Part shown: one piece after another, positions 36,927-46,143 of the stretch | Layout of the letters: each line of letters opens with the position of its first letter | How positions within the stretch are numbered: position 1 is the stretch's first letter | Assembly: GCF_003260195.1 (NCBI RefSeq) | Contig: NZ_QEIH01000005.1 | Span: 62,001 to 126,000, forward strand | Direction of reading: 5' to 3' | DNA: 64,000 nucleotides | Origin: Lutibacter citreus | GTDB taxonomy: Bacteria; Bacteroidota; Bacteroidia; Flavobacteriales; Flavobacteriaceae | Translations under genes and position numbers: made by a program | The notes under the pieces: generated by a model | The model's input: only the letters and a program-made list of their open reading frames with translations | What the model was told of the DNA's origin: nothing | Databases searched by the model: none

Positions 36927-37943
36927 TTAAATATTTTTTGGAAGTTCTCCAGTAAGTGAATTTAAAAAAGCAACTAAAGCATTTAAATCTTTTTCGGCCA
37001 AATCTTTATTTAACTGAACCTTTGCCATAATAGTAACAGCTTCCTTTAAATCGGTTACACTGCCATCATGAAAGTATGGGTATGTTTTTTCAATATTTCT
37101 TAATGAAGGTGATTTAAATACATATTTATCACTTTCCTTTTTTGTTACTTCAAATTTACCTTCATCAATCTTTTTACTTTTTGTATGTTTCCAATAATCA
37201 TCATATAATCCAAATTTCTGATAGATGTTACCTCCTAAAACATTACTAGAGTGGCAGGCTACACAACCTGTACTTATAAATAACTGTAAACCTTCTTTTT
37301 CTTCAGTAGTAAGCGCATTCATATCTCCTTCTAAAAACTCATCAAATCTTGAAGGTGTAATTAATGTGCGCTCAAAAGCTCCAATTGCATTCTGAATATT
37401 TTTATAATTAATAGGGTTTTTATCTTTAGGAAATACATTGGTAAATAACGTATTGTATTCTTTAATTTTAGACAATCTTTCAACAACAATCTTTTCATTA
37501 GGCATTGCCATTTCAACGGGATTTAAAATAGGGCCACCAGCTTGTGCTTCAACATCGGGTTCTCTACCATCCCAAAATTGAGACATATGTAATGCAGCAT
37601 TAAAAACAGTAGGCGAATTTCTTGTTCCTAAACCACCATCATTTCCTGGAGAAGTACTTAAATTATCAACTCCATAGTTTTTTAAATCGTGGCATGTATT
37701 ACAACTTTGCGTATTATCTTTAGATAGTCTATTGTCTAAATACAATTTCTTCCCTAATTCTACTTTTTCTTTTGTAATAGGATTTTCGGGATTTTCAGCA
37801 ACTTCAGGAAGTTTTCCAAACATAGTTGAAGCTGTTTTTTGTAAAGCAGTATAATCTTCTTTTTTTATTTGTTCTTTATTTTTTTTATCAGAACAACTAA
37901 CAAAAAAAATAAGAAAAATACTTGCCAATAATAAATTTTTCAT
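36927..37943 (-). CDS. dihaem cytochrome c peroxidase (CcpA/MauG family) lipoprotein
   Basis: Periplasmic or membrane-anchored dihaem peroxidase of 338 residues that would reduce hydrogen peroxide with electrons from a cytochrome. Two haem c sites are present: CNTCH at 81-85 and CVACH at 227-231. The lipobox FVSCS places a lipidated Cys at residue 17. Conserved surroundings include GTRNSPTVFNAA, FWDGRE and TYPYFHDGS. It stands alone; its own terminator is at 36870-36904. Confidence 0.92.
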   Translation of the reverse strand: MKNLLLASIFLIFFVSCSDKKNKEQIKKEDYTALQKTASTMFGKLPEVAENPENPITKEKVELGKKLYLDNRLSKDNTQSCNTCHDLKNYGVDNLSTSPGNDGGLGTRNSPTVFNAALHMSQFWDGREPDVEAQAGGPILNPVEMAMPNEKIVVERLSKIKEYNTLFTNVFPKDKNPINYKNIQNAIGAFERTLITPSRFDEFLEGDMNALTTEEKEGLQLFISTGCVACHSSNVLGGNIYQKFGLYDDYWKHTKSKKIDEGKFEVTKKESDKYVFKSPSLRNIEKTYPYFHDGSVTDLKEAVTIMAKVQLNKDLAEKDLNALVAFLNSLTGELPKNI

Positions 37944-38072
37944 AATTATTTAAATTAAAGATATTGAGTAAAAGTAAAGATAATGTATAAGTTGAAGCGT
38001 AACTTAAATTACAGATTTGTTATTTTTTTAAATTGATTTGAATACTTTTACTTTTTTAAAATTTCAACTATT

Positions 38073-40517
38073 TTGAATTATTATACTAACGTAATATTAC
38101 CTATACCGCTTCAAAAGTTATTTACATATAAAATAACCGAAGCAGAATCTAGCTTTTTAAAGCCAGGAATGAGAGTTGCGGTAGAATTTGGTAAATCAAA
38201 AGTTTATACAGCGCTGGTTTTTAATGTACATCAAACAGCGCCAGAAGGTTATGAGGCTAAAGAAATTTATCAAATTTTAGATGATATTCCTATAGTTAAT
38301 GAGCTTCAATTAAAACATTGGGAGTGGATTTCTAACTATTATATGTGCTCACTGGGAGAGGTTTTTAGAGCTGCTTTGCCTTCTGCATTTTTATTGGAAA
38401 GTGAAACAGAAATTAAATTAAATACCGAATTTTCTAATGATCAAGAACTTTCTGATGATGAATTTCTAATTTTTGAAGCATTACAACACCAAACTCAATT
38501 ATCTATATTTAATATAATTGAGATATTGGGGAAGAAAACTGTATTTCCTGTTATTAAAGATTTAATTGAAAAAAATGTAATTGTTGTAAAAGAACAAATA
38601 TATGAACAATATAAACCTAAACTTATAAAGTATATAAGATTAACGGAAGTATGGAGTTCAAATGAAAAACTTTCTGAGTTAATTGATTCTCTTGGGCGAG
38701 CAAAAAAACAACGAGAACTTATATTAACGTATTTTCAATTAAAAAGCTTAAAAAAGCCTATAAAAGTAAGTGATTTACAAGAAAAAGCAAATTGTTCAGC
38801 TCCTGTTATTAAATCTTTGGTTGATAAAGAAATATTAGAATTTTATTTTATCCAAAAAGATAGAATAAATTTTGAAGGAAAAACATCAGAAATAAAACAA
38901 CTAACTACTTTTCAGGAAGCTGCTTTTAAAAGTATTAAAGAAAATTTTGAGCAAAAACAAGTTACCCTTTTAAAAGGGATTACAAGTAGTGGTAAAACTG
39001 AAATTTATGCTAAATTAATTAAGGAAAAACTAGAAAAAGGAGAGCAGGTTTTGTATTTACTTCCAGAAATTGCATTAACTACACAACTAATAGATAGGTT
39101 GCAATTATATTTTGGGGAATACTTATCTGTATTTCACTCTAAATATTCAATGAATGAAAGAGTTGAAGTATGGAATAATATATGTGAAAACAAGAAAAAA
39201 GCTAGATTGGTTTTAGGTGCAAGATCTTCGCTATTTTTACCATATTCAAATATAGGGTTGATAATTGTTGATGAGGAGCATGAATCTTCATTTAAACAAT
39301 ACGATCCGGCACCAAGGTATCATGCCAGAGACGCTGCCGTTGTTTTAGCCAATATACATAAATCAAAAGTTTTGTTGGGTTCTGCAACTCCAGCGGTAGA
39401 AACATATTATAATGCAAAACAGGGAAAATATGGACTGGTTGAACTAAATAGAAGGTTTGGAGATGTGCTTCTTCCTGAAATTGAATTGGTTGATATTAAG
39501 GAAAAGCATCGTAAAAAAAGAATGACCGGTCACTTTTCAGATCGTCTAATTAAAATGATAAAAGATGCGTTGGACGAAAAGGAGCAAGTTATTTTATTTC
39601 AAAATAGAAGAGGTTTTGCACCAGTTGTAGAATGTGAAACTTGTGGTGTAAGTCCACAATGTCCGCAATGTGATGTTAGTTTAACATTTCATAGTTATAG
39701 AAAAGAGTTGAGGTGTCATTATTGTGGTTATAGACAAGCAATGCCGTATAATTGTGTTGCTTGTGGAAGTGAAAAGTTAAGCACTAAAGGTTTTGGGACA
39801 GAACAAATTGAATTAGAATTGCATCAATTATTTCCAGAAGCCAATGTAGGTAGGATGGATTTAGATACTACAAGAGGAAAATACGGTTATCAAAAAATAA
39901 TAGGTCAGTTTGAAGCTCAGGAAATAGATATTTTAGTTGGGACACAAATGCTTTCAAAAGGGTTAGACTTTGGAAATGTTTCATTAGTTGGTGTTATGAA
40001 TGCCGATAATATGTTGAATTTCCCAGATTTTAGAGCTCATGAGCGTAGCTATCAATTAATGGTTCAAGTTTCAGGAAGGGCCGGGAGAAATAAAAAAAGA
40101 GGAAAAGTAGCTATACAAACATTTAATCCATTTCATCAAATTTTACAGCAAGTTTCAACAAATTCATATGAAGAAATGTTTAAAGAACAACTTGATGAAC
40201 GTTGGCAATATCATTATCCTCCTTTTTACCGAATAATTAAGATAACATTACGTCATAAAGATTTTAATAGAGTAGAGCAAGGCGCAAATTGGTTAGGGAA
40301 ATCACTCTCATCAGTTTTTCATGAAGATTTATTAGGGCCTACAACTCCTGCTATTTCAAAAATTAGAAATTATTATATACGTCATTTAGTTATAAAGATT
40401 TCAAAAAAACAAAATTTAACTTCAACTAAGAATAATATAATTAAAATTAAAAATTCTTTTCAGGCTATAAAAGAATTTAGACCTATTAAATTTAATATAG
40501 ATGTTGATAATTATTAA
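38073..40517 (+). CDS. priA: primosomal protein N' (replication restart helicase), TTG start
   Basis: Replication-restart helicase of 814 residues. Walker A is GITSSGKTEIY and the helicase box IIVDEEHESSFKQYDP. The zinc-binding insert has four CxxC pairs (CETCGVSPQCPQC, CHYC, CVACG). The GSATPAVETYYNA and GRAGRNKKRGKV motifs complete the helicase core. The family N-terminus (NVILPIPLQKLFTY) begins right after TTG at 38073, and no ATG precedes it in frame. It is divergent from the peroxidase. Confidence 0.95.
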   Translation: MNYYTNVILPIPLQKLFTYKITEAESSFLKPGMRVAVEFGKSKVYTALVFNVHQTAPEGYEAKEIYQILDDIPIVNELQLKHWEWISNYYMCSLGEVFRAALPSAFLLESETEIKLNTEFSNDQELSDDEFLIFEALQHQTQLSIFNIIEILGKKTVFPVIKDLIEKNVIVVKEQIYEQYKPKLIKYIRLTEVWSSNEKLSELIDSLGRAKKQRELILTYFQLKSLKKPIKVSDLQEKANCSAPVIKSLVDKEILEFYFIQKDRINFEGKTSEIKQLTTFQEAAFKSIKENFEQKQVTLLKGITSSGKTEIYAKLIKEKLEKGEQVLYLLPEIALTTQLIDRLQLYFGEYLSVFHSKYSMNERVEVWNNICENKKKARLVLGARSSLFLPYSNIGLIIVDEEHESSFKQYDPAPRYHARDAAVVLANIHKSKVLLGSATPAVETYYNAKQGKYGLVELNRRFGDVLLPEIELVDIKEKHRKKRMTGHFSDRLIKMIKDALDEKEQVILFQNRRGFAPVVECETCGVSPQCPQCDVSLTFHSYRKELRCHYCGYRQAMPYNCVACGSEKLSTKGFGTEQIELELHQLFPEANVGRMDLDTTRGKYGYQKIIGQFEAQEIDILVGTQMLSKGLDFGNVSLVGVMNADNMLNFPDFRAHERSYQLMVQVSGRAGRNKKRGKVAIQTFNPFHQILQQVSTNSYEEMFKEQLDERWQYHYPPFYRIIKITLRHKDFNRVEQGANWLGKSLSSVFHEDLLGPTTPAISKIRNYYIRHLVIKISKKQNLTSTKNNIIKIKNSFQAIKEFRPIKFNIDVDNY

Positions 40518-40631
40518 ATAAAATTTTAATAATTAAAACTATATATAAAGTTGATTAAGAATGTTTTAGCAAAATTATTTAATTTTTTTGAAGAAAAAAC
40601 AGAGTTATGTAATTAAAAAGAGGTGAAGCAC

Positions 40632-40661
40632 TTGTCAATTAAGTAAATAACTGTATATTTG
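40632..40661 (+). promoter_or_regulatory. rpsF-rpsR-rplI promoter (TTG-N19-TATATTTG)
   Basis: TTG at 40632-40634 and TATATTTG at 40654-40661, spaced by 19 bases, match the Bacteroidota consensus almost perfectly. The rpsF ATG lies 33 bases downstream. It is the best-formed promoter in the window, as expected for a ribosomal protein operon. Confidence 0.85.
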
Positions 40662-40694
40662 CACCCTTTAAAAGTAAAACTTAAAATATTTATT

Positions 40695-41039
40695 ATGAAT
40701 CATTACGAAACTGTTTTCATTTTGAATCCCGTTTTATCTGATACTCAGATAAAGGAAACAGTAAAGAAGTTTGAAGACTATCTTGTTTCTAAAGGTGCCG
40801 AAATGATTTCAAAAGAAAATTGGGGGCTAAAGAAGTTAGCTTACGCAATTCAAAACAAAAAAAGTGGATTTTACCACTTATTTGAGTACAAAATAGATGG
40901 ACAAGAAGTTACTCCATTCGAATTGGAATTTAGACGAGATGATAGCATCATGCGTTATTTAACTGTAAGGTTAGATAAACACGCTGCAGCTTGGGCTGAA
41001 AAAAGAAGAGAAAGAGTTAAATCTACATCTAAAAAATAA
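40695..41039 (+). CDS. rpsF: 30S ribosomal protein S6
   Basis: The 114-residue S6 protein has the family start [20 protein letters not shown] and the RNA-binding face [21 protein letters not shown], with a basic tail [12 protein letters not shown]. The ATG at 40695 is preferred; a TTG 12 codons upstream (40659) overlaps the promoter. It heads the three-gene operon with S18 and L9. Confidence 0.97.
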   Translation: MNHYETVFILNPVLSDTQIKETVKKFEDYLVSKGAEMISKENWGLKKLAYAIQNKKSGFYHLFEYKIDGQEVTPFELEFRRDDSIMRYLTVRLDKHAAAWAEKRRERVKSTSKK

Positions 41040-41044
41040 GAGCT

Positions 41045-41338
41045 ATGTCTATAGAACAACAAGCAAAAGGAGGAAAACAAGGTGATGTTCGTTACCTAAC
41101 TCCATTAGATATTGACACTAAACAGGTAAAAAAATACTGTCGTTTTAAAAAGAACGGTATCAAATATATTGATTATAAAGATGCTGATTTCTTATTATAC
41201 TTAGTAAACGAACAAGGTAAAATTTTACCTCGTCGTTTAACAGGAACTTCATTAAAATATCAACGTAAAGTTTCTGTTGCTATTAAAAGAGCACGTCACT
41301 TAGCTTTAATGCCTTATGTTGGCGATATGTTAAAATAA
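41045..41338 (+). CDS. rpsR: 30S ribosomal protein S18
   Basis: The 97-residue S18 protein has [19 protein letters not shown] and the RNA-binding helix [19 protein letters not shown]. The usual zinc cysteines are reduced to one, as common for S18 in this phylum. It follows rpsF after 5 bases. Confidence 0.97.
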   Translation: MSIEQQAKGGKQGDVRYLTPLDIDTKQVKKYCRFKKNGIKYIDYKDADFLLYLVNEQGKILPRRLTGTSLKYQRKVSVAIKRARHLALMPYVGDMLK

Positions 41339-41352
41339 AACTGAAAGGAATC

Positions 41353-41802
41353 ATGGAAATTATATTAAAACAAGACGTTGAAAACTTAGGTTTTATTGAT
41401 GATGTTGTAGCTGTAAAGAATGGTTACGGACGTAATTATTTAATTCCTCACGGATTTGCAATTTTAGCTACTACTTCAGCTAAAAAAGTATTAGCTGAAA
41501 CTTTAAAGCAACGTGCTTTTAAAGAAGAGAAATTAGTAAAAGATGCTACTAAAATTGCTGATGCAATTAAAGAATTAGAAATTAAAATCACAGCTAAAAC
41601 TGGAGATGGTTCTAAATTATTTGGTTCAGTAAATAATAGTAACGTTGCTGAAGCTTTTGCTGCTGCAGGTCATGTAATTGAGAAAAAATTCATTAAAGTT
41701 GAAGGTGGAAACATTAAGAGACTTGGAAAATACACTACAACTGTAAGATTACACAGAGCAGTAGTTGTTGAATTACCAATTGAAATTATAGCTGAAGCAT
41801 AA
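41353..41802 (+). CDS. rplI: 50S ribosomal protein L9
   Basis: The 149-residue L9 protein has the N-terminal domain MEIILKQDVENLG, the signature GYGRNYLIPHGFA and the C-terminal domain KTGDGSKLFGSV. The long linking helix (residues 43-75) is rich in Lys, Glu and Ala. It ends the ribosomal operon. Confidence 0.97.
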   Translation: MEIILKQDVENLGFIDDVVAVKNGYGRNYLIPHGFAILATTSAKKVLAETLKQRAFKEEKLVKDATKIADAIKELEIKITAKTGDGSKLFGSVNNSNVAEAFAAAGHVIEKKFIKVEGGNIKRLGKYTTTVRLHRAVVVELPIEIIAEA

Positions 41803-41835
41803 TAATTGCAATATTTAGCAAAAAATAATATATTT

Positions 41836-41862
41836 AAACCGCCTTTTTTAGGCGGTTTTTTT
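41836..41862 (+). terminator. rplI rho-independent terminator
   Basis: AAACCGCC, a six-base loop and GGCGGTTT are followed by T residues, 34 bases after rplI. Confidence 0.93.
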
Positions 41863-41873
41863 TGGTTTACATT

Positions 41874-42344
41874 ATGAAGTATAGACAATTAACAAAAGAA
41901 CAGTTTTCTGAATTACATAAAGAATTTGCAGAGTTTTTAGCAACACAGCAAATAGATGTAAAAGAATGGGAAGAGATAAAAGCTGAAAAGCCATCAATGG
42001 CTGAAGAAGAATTAAATATATTTAGTGATTTAGTTTGGGAAGATGTTTTAACTAAAACTGAATATTTAGAGCATATCTCGGAGAGAGATATAAATTTATT
42101 TAAATGTACTTCTAAAGAAATTCTTAGAATTTACGTGAAGTTAAATAATAGTTCAAAGAATTTTTTAAATGAAGTAGATTTTAATTGGTTTTTACAGAAC
42201 CCTACAGATGATAGCTTGGATTATTTTAAGGCTTCAAAAAAGTATTCAAAAGATAGAAATGAAGAAATTTTTAAGTTAATTGAAATGGGAAGTGTAATTT
42301 CTAAAGGAGAATTATTTACTGCTACAAGTCAATTAATTCGTTAA
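41874..42344 (+). CDS. DUF6495 family protein
   Basis: Small acidic cytoplasmic protein of 156 residues, starting MKYRQLTKEQFSELHKEFAE, with several Trp (EWEEIKAEKP, DLVWEDVL). I recognise it as the flavobacterial DUF6495 family that sits after the ribosomal operon; function unknown. The ATG at 41874 is preferred over an in-frame TTG at 41862, inside the terminator tail. Its last 23 bases overlap the convergent sirtuin gene. Confidence 0.8.
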   Translation: MKYRQLTKEQFSELHKEFAEFLATQQIDVKEWEEIKAEKPSMAEEELNIFSDLVWEDVLTKTEYLEHISERDINLFKCTSKEILRIYVKLNNSSKNFLNEVDFNWFLQNPTDDSLDYFKASKKYSKDRNEEIFKLIEMGSVISKGELFTATSQLIR

Positions 42345-43008
42345 CAACCTTTACAACTCCTGTGGTTGCTGGCTCACCTAATATTTTTAAATTAGGGAAA
42401 TAATTTTTTTGAATACTAGGTTTTGGATCAATAAAATATATTGGAATATCTGATTTTACATAATTTATTAGGTTTGCAGCAGGATATACTTGCATTGATG
42501 TACCAATAATTATTAATATATCTGCTTTTGAAGTTACTTCAACCGCCTTATCCAGTAATGGAACTTCTTCACCAAACCAAACTATATGAGGACGTAATTG
42601 TGAATATTTTTCACATATATCTCCAATGTTTAAATCTTTTTTCCAATCATATATTAAACTAGAATCTTTTGTACTTCGCACTTTTAAAAGTTCACCATGT
42701 AGATGAATTATATGTGAGCTTTTTGCTCTTTCATGTAAATTATCAACGTTTTGGGTAATAATATTTACATTATAAAATTTTTCAAGTTTAGCTAAAGCTA
42801 AATGAGCATTGTTTGGCTCTACGTTTAATAGCTCGGCTCTTCTTTTATTGTAAAAATCAAGTACTAATTCTTTGTTTTTATTCCAACCAATTGGTGAAGC
42901 AACTTCCATAACATCGTGTCCTTCCCATAAACCATCTGCATCTCTAAATGTTTTAATTCCGCTTTCTGCGCTAATACCTGCACCTGTAAGAATAACTATA
43001 TTTTTCAT
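42322..43008 (-). CDS. Sir2-family NAD-dependent protein deacylase, zinc cysteines missing
   Basis: A 228-residue sirtuin of the CobB/SIRT5 group. The NAD motifs are GAGISAESGI, TQNVDNLHERA with catalytic His in HLHGELLKV, and IIGTSMQVYPAA. The segment after HLHGELLKV (VRSTKDSSLIYDW) has Ser in place of the first zinc Cys, and only one Cys (DICEKY) appears before PHIVWFGE. The standard four-Cys zinc finger is therefore absent. It ends tail to tail inside the DUF6495 gene, an overlap of 23 bases. Confidence 0.9.
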   Translation of the reverse strand: MKNIVILTGAGISAESGIKTFRDADGLWEGHDVMEVASPIGWNKNKELVLDFYNKRRAELLNVEPNNAHLALAKLEKFYNVNIITQNVDNLHERAKSSHIIHLHGELLKVRSTKDSSLIYDWKKDLNIGDICEKYSQLRPHIVWFGEEVPLLDKAVEVTSKADILIIIGTSMQVYPAANLINYVKSDIPIYFIDPKPSIQKNYFPNLKILGEPATTGVVKVVNELIDL

Positions 43009-43141
43009 GTTGGTTAGTTCAATTTTTTTAACGATTAAAATTACCGTATAACTATTATTAAACCAATTAAAATAGAATATATTTTATTCATTTACAACTT
43101 CAATTTAAAACCATAATTTTGTATGTAAAAGTTTCACATTT

Positions 43142-43744
43142 TTGTATTGCTTTCAGTTTTATAATGAATGTAATGCCCAAACAAAACTTCCCCTTAAATT
43201 TGAAGTAGAACAAGTATTAACGTTTACTGGAGCTCAATATTCAAAAGACAATTTAATTATTAAATATTGAAGATGAAATACCTGATATTAGAAATACCAT
43301 TGAAACTTGAAAATAAAAACCGATAAAAGATTGGAATAATGGTCATTTTCTGTAAACATTGTGGTTTTTGATAACACTACAACCAATATACAATGGGCAA
43401 AACCTTTACATCTGTTCAATATTTTGATAAACATATTAGTGTTGGGTTTATAGTTTATTGTAGTTGTGGAATTGGATTTTTGTTATTTAAAAATATGAGT
43501 TATAAAAAGTAATTCTAGAAACTTCAAAAAAAATTTGGCAACATGATATGAACCAGCGGTAAAATTAATTTTATCTTGGGGAGAAAATTACTTGAAGTAC
43601 CAAAAAACTCATAAAGTTATTATTGATTATATGATGAACGGAGAAGGGGGTAACAAAAAATATTTAAAATTTTCTAAAAATCTTGCATCTATTTATTTCA
43701 ATATGAGATTTAGAATTTTAACTAAATTAAATTTTAAAGAATAA
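43142..43744 (+). pseudogene. remnants of one or more degraded genes
   Basis: Fragments found by hand translation: 43142-43267 (NAQTKLPLKFEVEQVL, then stop), continuing one frame over from 43266 (IEDEIPDIRNTIET). A 39-codon ORF at 43393-43512 (MGKTFTSVQYFD, with a hydrophobic stretch) follows. A 65-codon stretch lacking an ATG start is at 43547-43744 (LILSWGENYLKYQKTHK). The first has a secreted-protein look (NAQ after a hydrophobic run). The original functions are unknown, and they may come from two unrelated genes. Confidence 0.45.
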
Positions 43745-43775
43745 TTTCATTCTTTTTTATTCAGTAGTAAAATTT

Positions 43776-43783
43776 TATATTTG
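43776..43783 (+). promoter_or_regulatory. trmH-like gene promoter -7 element (TATATTTG)
   Basis: TATATTTG fits the -7 consensus exactly, 17 bases before the ATG at 43801. No clear -33 match. Confidence 0.55.
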
Positions 43784-43800
43784 ATGATTAATAAAATTAT

Positions 43801-44484
43801 ATGGTAGATAGCGATTATTCAAATTATTTAGAGCAGTTTGTTACTGAAAAAAGAAGAAATCTTTTTAGAGAGGTTTTAAGTAAAAGAACAAATCATTTTA
43901 CAGTTGCTATTGAAGATCTTTTTCAGCCTCATAATGCAAGTGCTGTAGTTAGAACTTGTGATATTTTTGGTATTCAAGAAATAAGTGTAATTGAAAACAA
44001 ATATAAGTTTTATGCATCTAGACATGTAGCGAAAGGAGCACAAAAATGGATAGATTTTAATTATTACAGAGAAAAAGATACAAATAACACTAAGGTTTGT
44101 ATTGACGCATTAAGAGAAAAGGGTTACCAAATAATTGCAACCACACCGCACAATGAATCTTGTCACTTAGAAGAGTTTGATGTAACAAAAAAATCTGCTT
44201 TCTTTTTTGGTGTTGAAAAAGCTGGACTTTCAAAAGAGGTAATGGATAATGCAGATGGATATTTAAAAATACCGATGGTTGGTTTTACTGAAAGTTTAAA
44301 TATTTCTGTTGCTGCTGCCATAATTTTGCAACGTTTTACCGAAAAACTAAAAGCTACAGATGTGTATTGGCAACTTTCTGATTTAGAGAAAGATGCAAAG
44401 TATGTTGAATGGATGGAAAAGACTATAAAAAGTATTAAAAAAATTAAGGAACGATATGAATTAGAATCAACAAGTAAATCTTAA
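43801..44484 (+). CDS. TrmH-family tRNA/rRNA 2'-O-methyltransferase
   Basis: SPOUT-fold RNA ribose methyltransferase of 227 residues. The family motifs are HNASAVVRTCDIFGIQEI (motif 1), FFFGVEKAGLSKEV (motif 2) and IPMVGFTESLNISVAAAI (motif 3 knot). It resembles tRNA guanosine-18 methyltransferases, but the target base is inferred only. Confidence 0.9.
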   Translation: MVDSDYSNYLEQFVTEKRRNLFREVLSKRTNHFTVAIEDLFQPHNASAVVRTCDIFGIQEISVIENKYKFYASRHVAKGAQKWIDFNYYREKDTNNTKVCIDALREKGYQIIATTPHNESCHLEEFDVTKKSAFFFGVEKAGLSKEVMDNADGYLKIPMVGFTESLNISVAAAIILQRFTEKLKATDVYWQLSDLEKDAKYVEWMEKTIKSIKKIKERYELESTSKS

Positions 44485-44567
44485 TAGTTAGTCATTGTTA
44501 GTTCTTTTTTCAAACAGTTCCGTATTTATAAAATACAAAGTGATAAAATTAAAAGCTATCGTAAAAA

Positions 44568-44939
44568 TTATTCAATCTTAATATTTTGAATATAAGCGAT
44601 AGAATCACAGTTTATAACAGTTAAAGTTATATTTTTTAATTCTTTTTTCCCTTTTATGTTATATTGATATTGACAGCTATCTGTTTTAATTTTGTTACCT
44701 AAATCAACATTTCCATTTTTTAGTATTTTAGAAATATTAGAGGTGTCAATTTTTTTAGTATTTAAAATATTTAGAGCATCATTGGAATAAACACGGTCTT
44801 TTATTCTAATATTTTTTAAAACTCTAGAATTTGGGCCATAATTAAATTCTGTACCTTTTTTGTTCCAAATAAAAACTACTATAATAATTCCTACGGTTAA
44901 TCCGCCTAAATAATAAGGCAAGCGTTGTATAAATGTCAT
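44568..44939 (-). CDS. DUF4258-type small anchored protein
   Basis: A 123-residue protein with one N-terminal transmembrane helix (YLGGLTVGIIIVVFIW) and a soluble domain outside the membrane (RVLKNIRIKDRVYSNDAL, then LTVINCDS). I recall such proteins as DUF4258-domain proteins in flavobacteria, beside alanine dehydrogenase; function unknown. It follows the alanine dehydrogenase by 1 base on the minus strand. Confidence 0.6.
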   Translation of the reverse strand: MTFIQRLPYYLGGLTVGIIIVVFIWNKKGTEFNYGPNSRVLKNIRIKDRVYSNDALNILNTKKIDTSNISKILKNGNVDLGNKIKTDSCQYQYNIKGKKELKNITLTVINCDSIAYIQNIKIE

Positions 44940-44940
44940 G

Positions 44941-46143
44941 CTACAAAAATAACAAATTTATATCTCTATATGGTAAATTAAACCAATCAGCTACTGTTTT
45001 ATTTGTTAAAATACCATGATAAAAATACATTCCTTGTTGTAGGCTCTTATCATATCTTACAGCATTTTGAAATCCTCCTTCTTCTGCAATATTAACAAGG
45101 TATGGTGTAAAGATGTTACTTATTGATACTGTGGCAGTTCTAGAATATCTTGAGGGTATGTTAGGCACACAATAGTGAATTATACCAAATTTTTCTATAG
45201 TTGGGTTTTTATGAGTTGTTACTTCCGAAGTTTCAAAACAACCACCTCTGTCTATACTTACATCAACAATTACAGATCCAGTTTTCATTTGTTGTACCAT
45301 TGCTTCTGTTACTAAAACAGGAGATCTTGAGATTCCTCTAGCAGCACCAATTGCAATATCGCATCTCATTAATGCCTTTTGTAATGTTTTTGGTTGTATG
45401 GTTGAAGTGTAAACAGGTCTTCCTAATCTGTGTTGAATACTTCTTAATTTAGTTAAGGAGTTATCAAATATTTTAACATTAGCACCTAATCCAATTGCAG
45501 ATCTAGCAGCAAATTCTGCAACAGTACCTGCTCCTAAAATTACAACTTCGGTAGGAGGAACACCACAAATATTTCCTAAAAGTAATCCGTTTCCATTATT
45601 ATCTCCACTCATCATTTCCGCTGCAATAAGTATAGAAGCTGTTCCGGCAATCTCACTTAAAGATTTTACTACGGAATATACTCCTTGTTCATCTCTTATA
45701 TAATCAAAAGCAACGGCAGTAATTCTTTTACTGGCTAAAGCTTCAAAGTATTTTTTTGATTGTGTTTTTAGTTGTAATGCCGAAAAAAGAATGCTTTGAG
45801 GATTCATTAATTCAATTTCATCAAAAGAAGGTGGTTCAACTTTTAATACAATATGGCAACCAAAAGCTTCTTTTACATCATATGATATTTTTGCTCCAGC
45901 TTCAGAGTATTCTTTATCAGTAAAATTAGCACCATCGCCAGCTCCAGTTTCAATAATAAACTTATGACCTTGACTTGTAAGTGCACCAACAGCATCAGGA
46001 GTTAGGCATACCCGTTTTTCTTGGTAATGCGTTTCCTTTGGAATTCCAATAACTAATTCACCTTTTTGCTTGGTTATTTCCAAGGTTTCTTCTAAAGGAA
46101 TTAATTCATGTTTGCTAAATGGTGACGAAAGTTGTTTACCCAT
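44941..46143 (-). CDS. ald: alanine dehydrogenase
   Basis: Oxidises alanine to pyruvate and ammonia with NAD. The 400-residue protein begins with a 30-residue extension before IGIPKETHYQEKRVCLTP, the substrate-site motif. The NAD-binding fold is VVILGAGTVAEFAARSAIG. SVIVDVSIDRGGCFETS and HYCVPNIPSRYSRTAT are also typical. It overlaps tsaE by 8 bases and precedes the DUF4258-type gene by 1 base, making a three-gene operon. Confidence 0.92.
   Translation of the reverse strand: MGKQLSSPFSKHELIPLEETLEITKQKGELVIGIPKETHYQEKRVCLTPDAVGALTSQGHKFIIETGAGDGANFTDKEYSEAGAKISYDVKEAFGCHIVLKVEPPSFDEIELMNPQSILFSALQLKTQSKKYFEALASKRITAVAFDYIRDEQGVYSVVKSLSEIAGTASILIAAEMMSGDNNGNGLLLGNICGVPPTEVVILGAGTVAEFAARSAIGLGANVKIFDNSLTKLRSIQHRLGRPVYTSTIQPKTLQKALMRCDIAIGAARGISRSPVLVTEAMVQQMKTGSVIVDVSIDRGGCFETSEVTTHKNPTIEKFGIIHYCVPNIPSRYSRTATVSISNIFTPYLVNIAEEGGFQNAVRYDKSLQQGMYFYHGILTNKTVADWFNLPYRDINLLFL

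Larger units (their letters stand above)
43009..43800. other. long gene-free stretch with decayed coding
   Basis: Nearly 800 bases between sirtuin and TrmH without an intact gene. Several short reading fragments of protein-like composition are interrupted by stops and frame changes (see the pseudogene entry), and no RNA gene or mobile element ends were recognised. A promoter for trmH lies at its far end. Confidence 0.7.

Noticed and set aside
40659-40694. 12-codon N-terminal extension of ribosomal protein S6
   Set aside because: It would start inside the promoter -7 element at 40654-40661, before the transcript begins.
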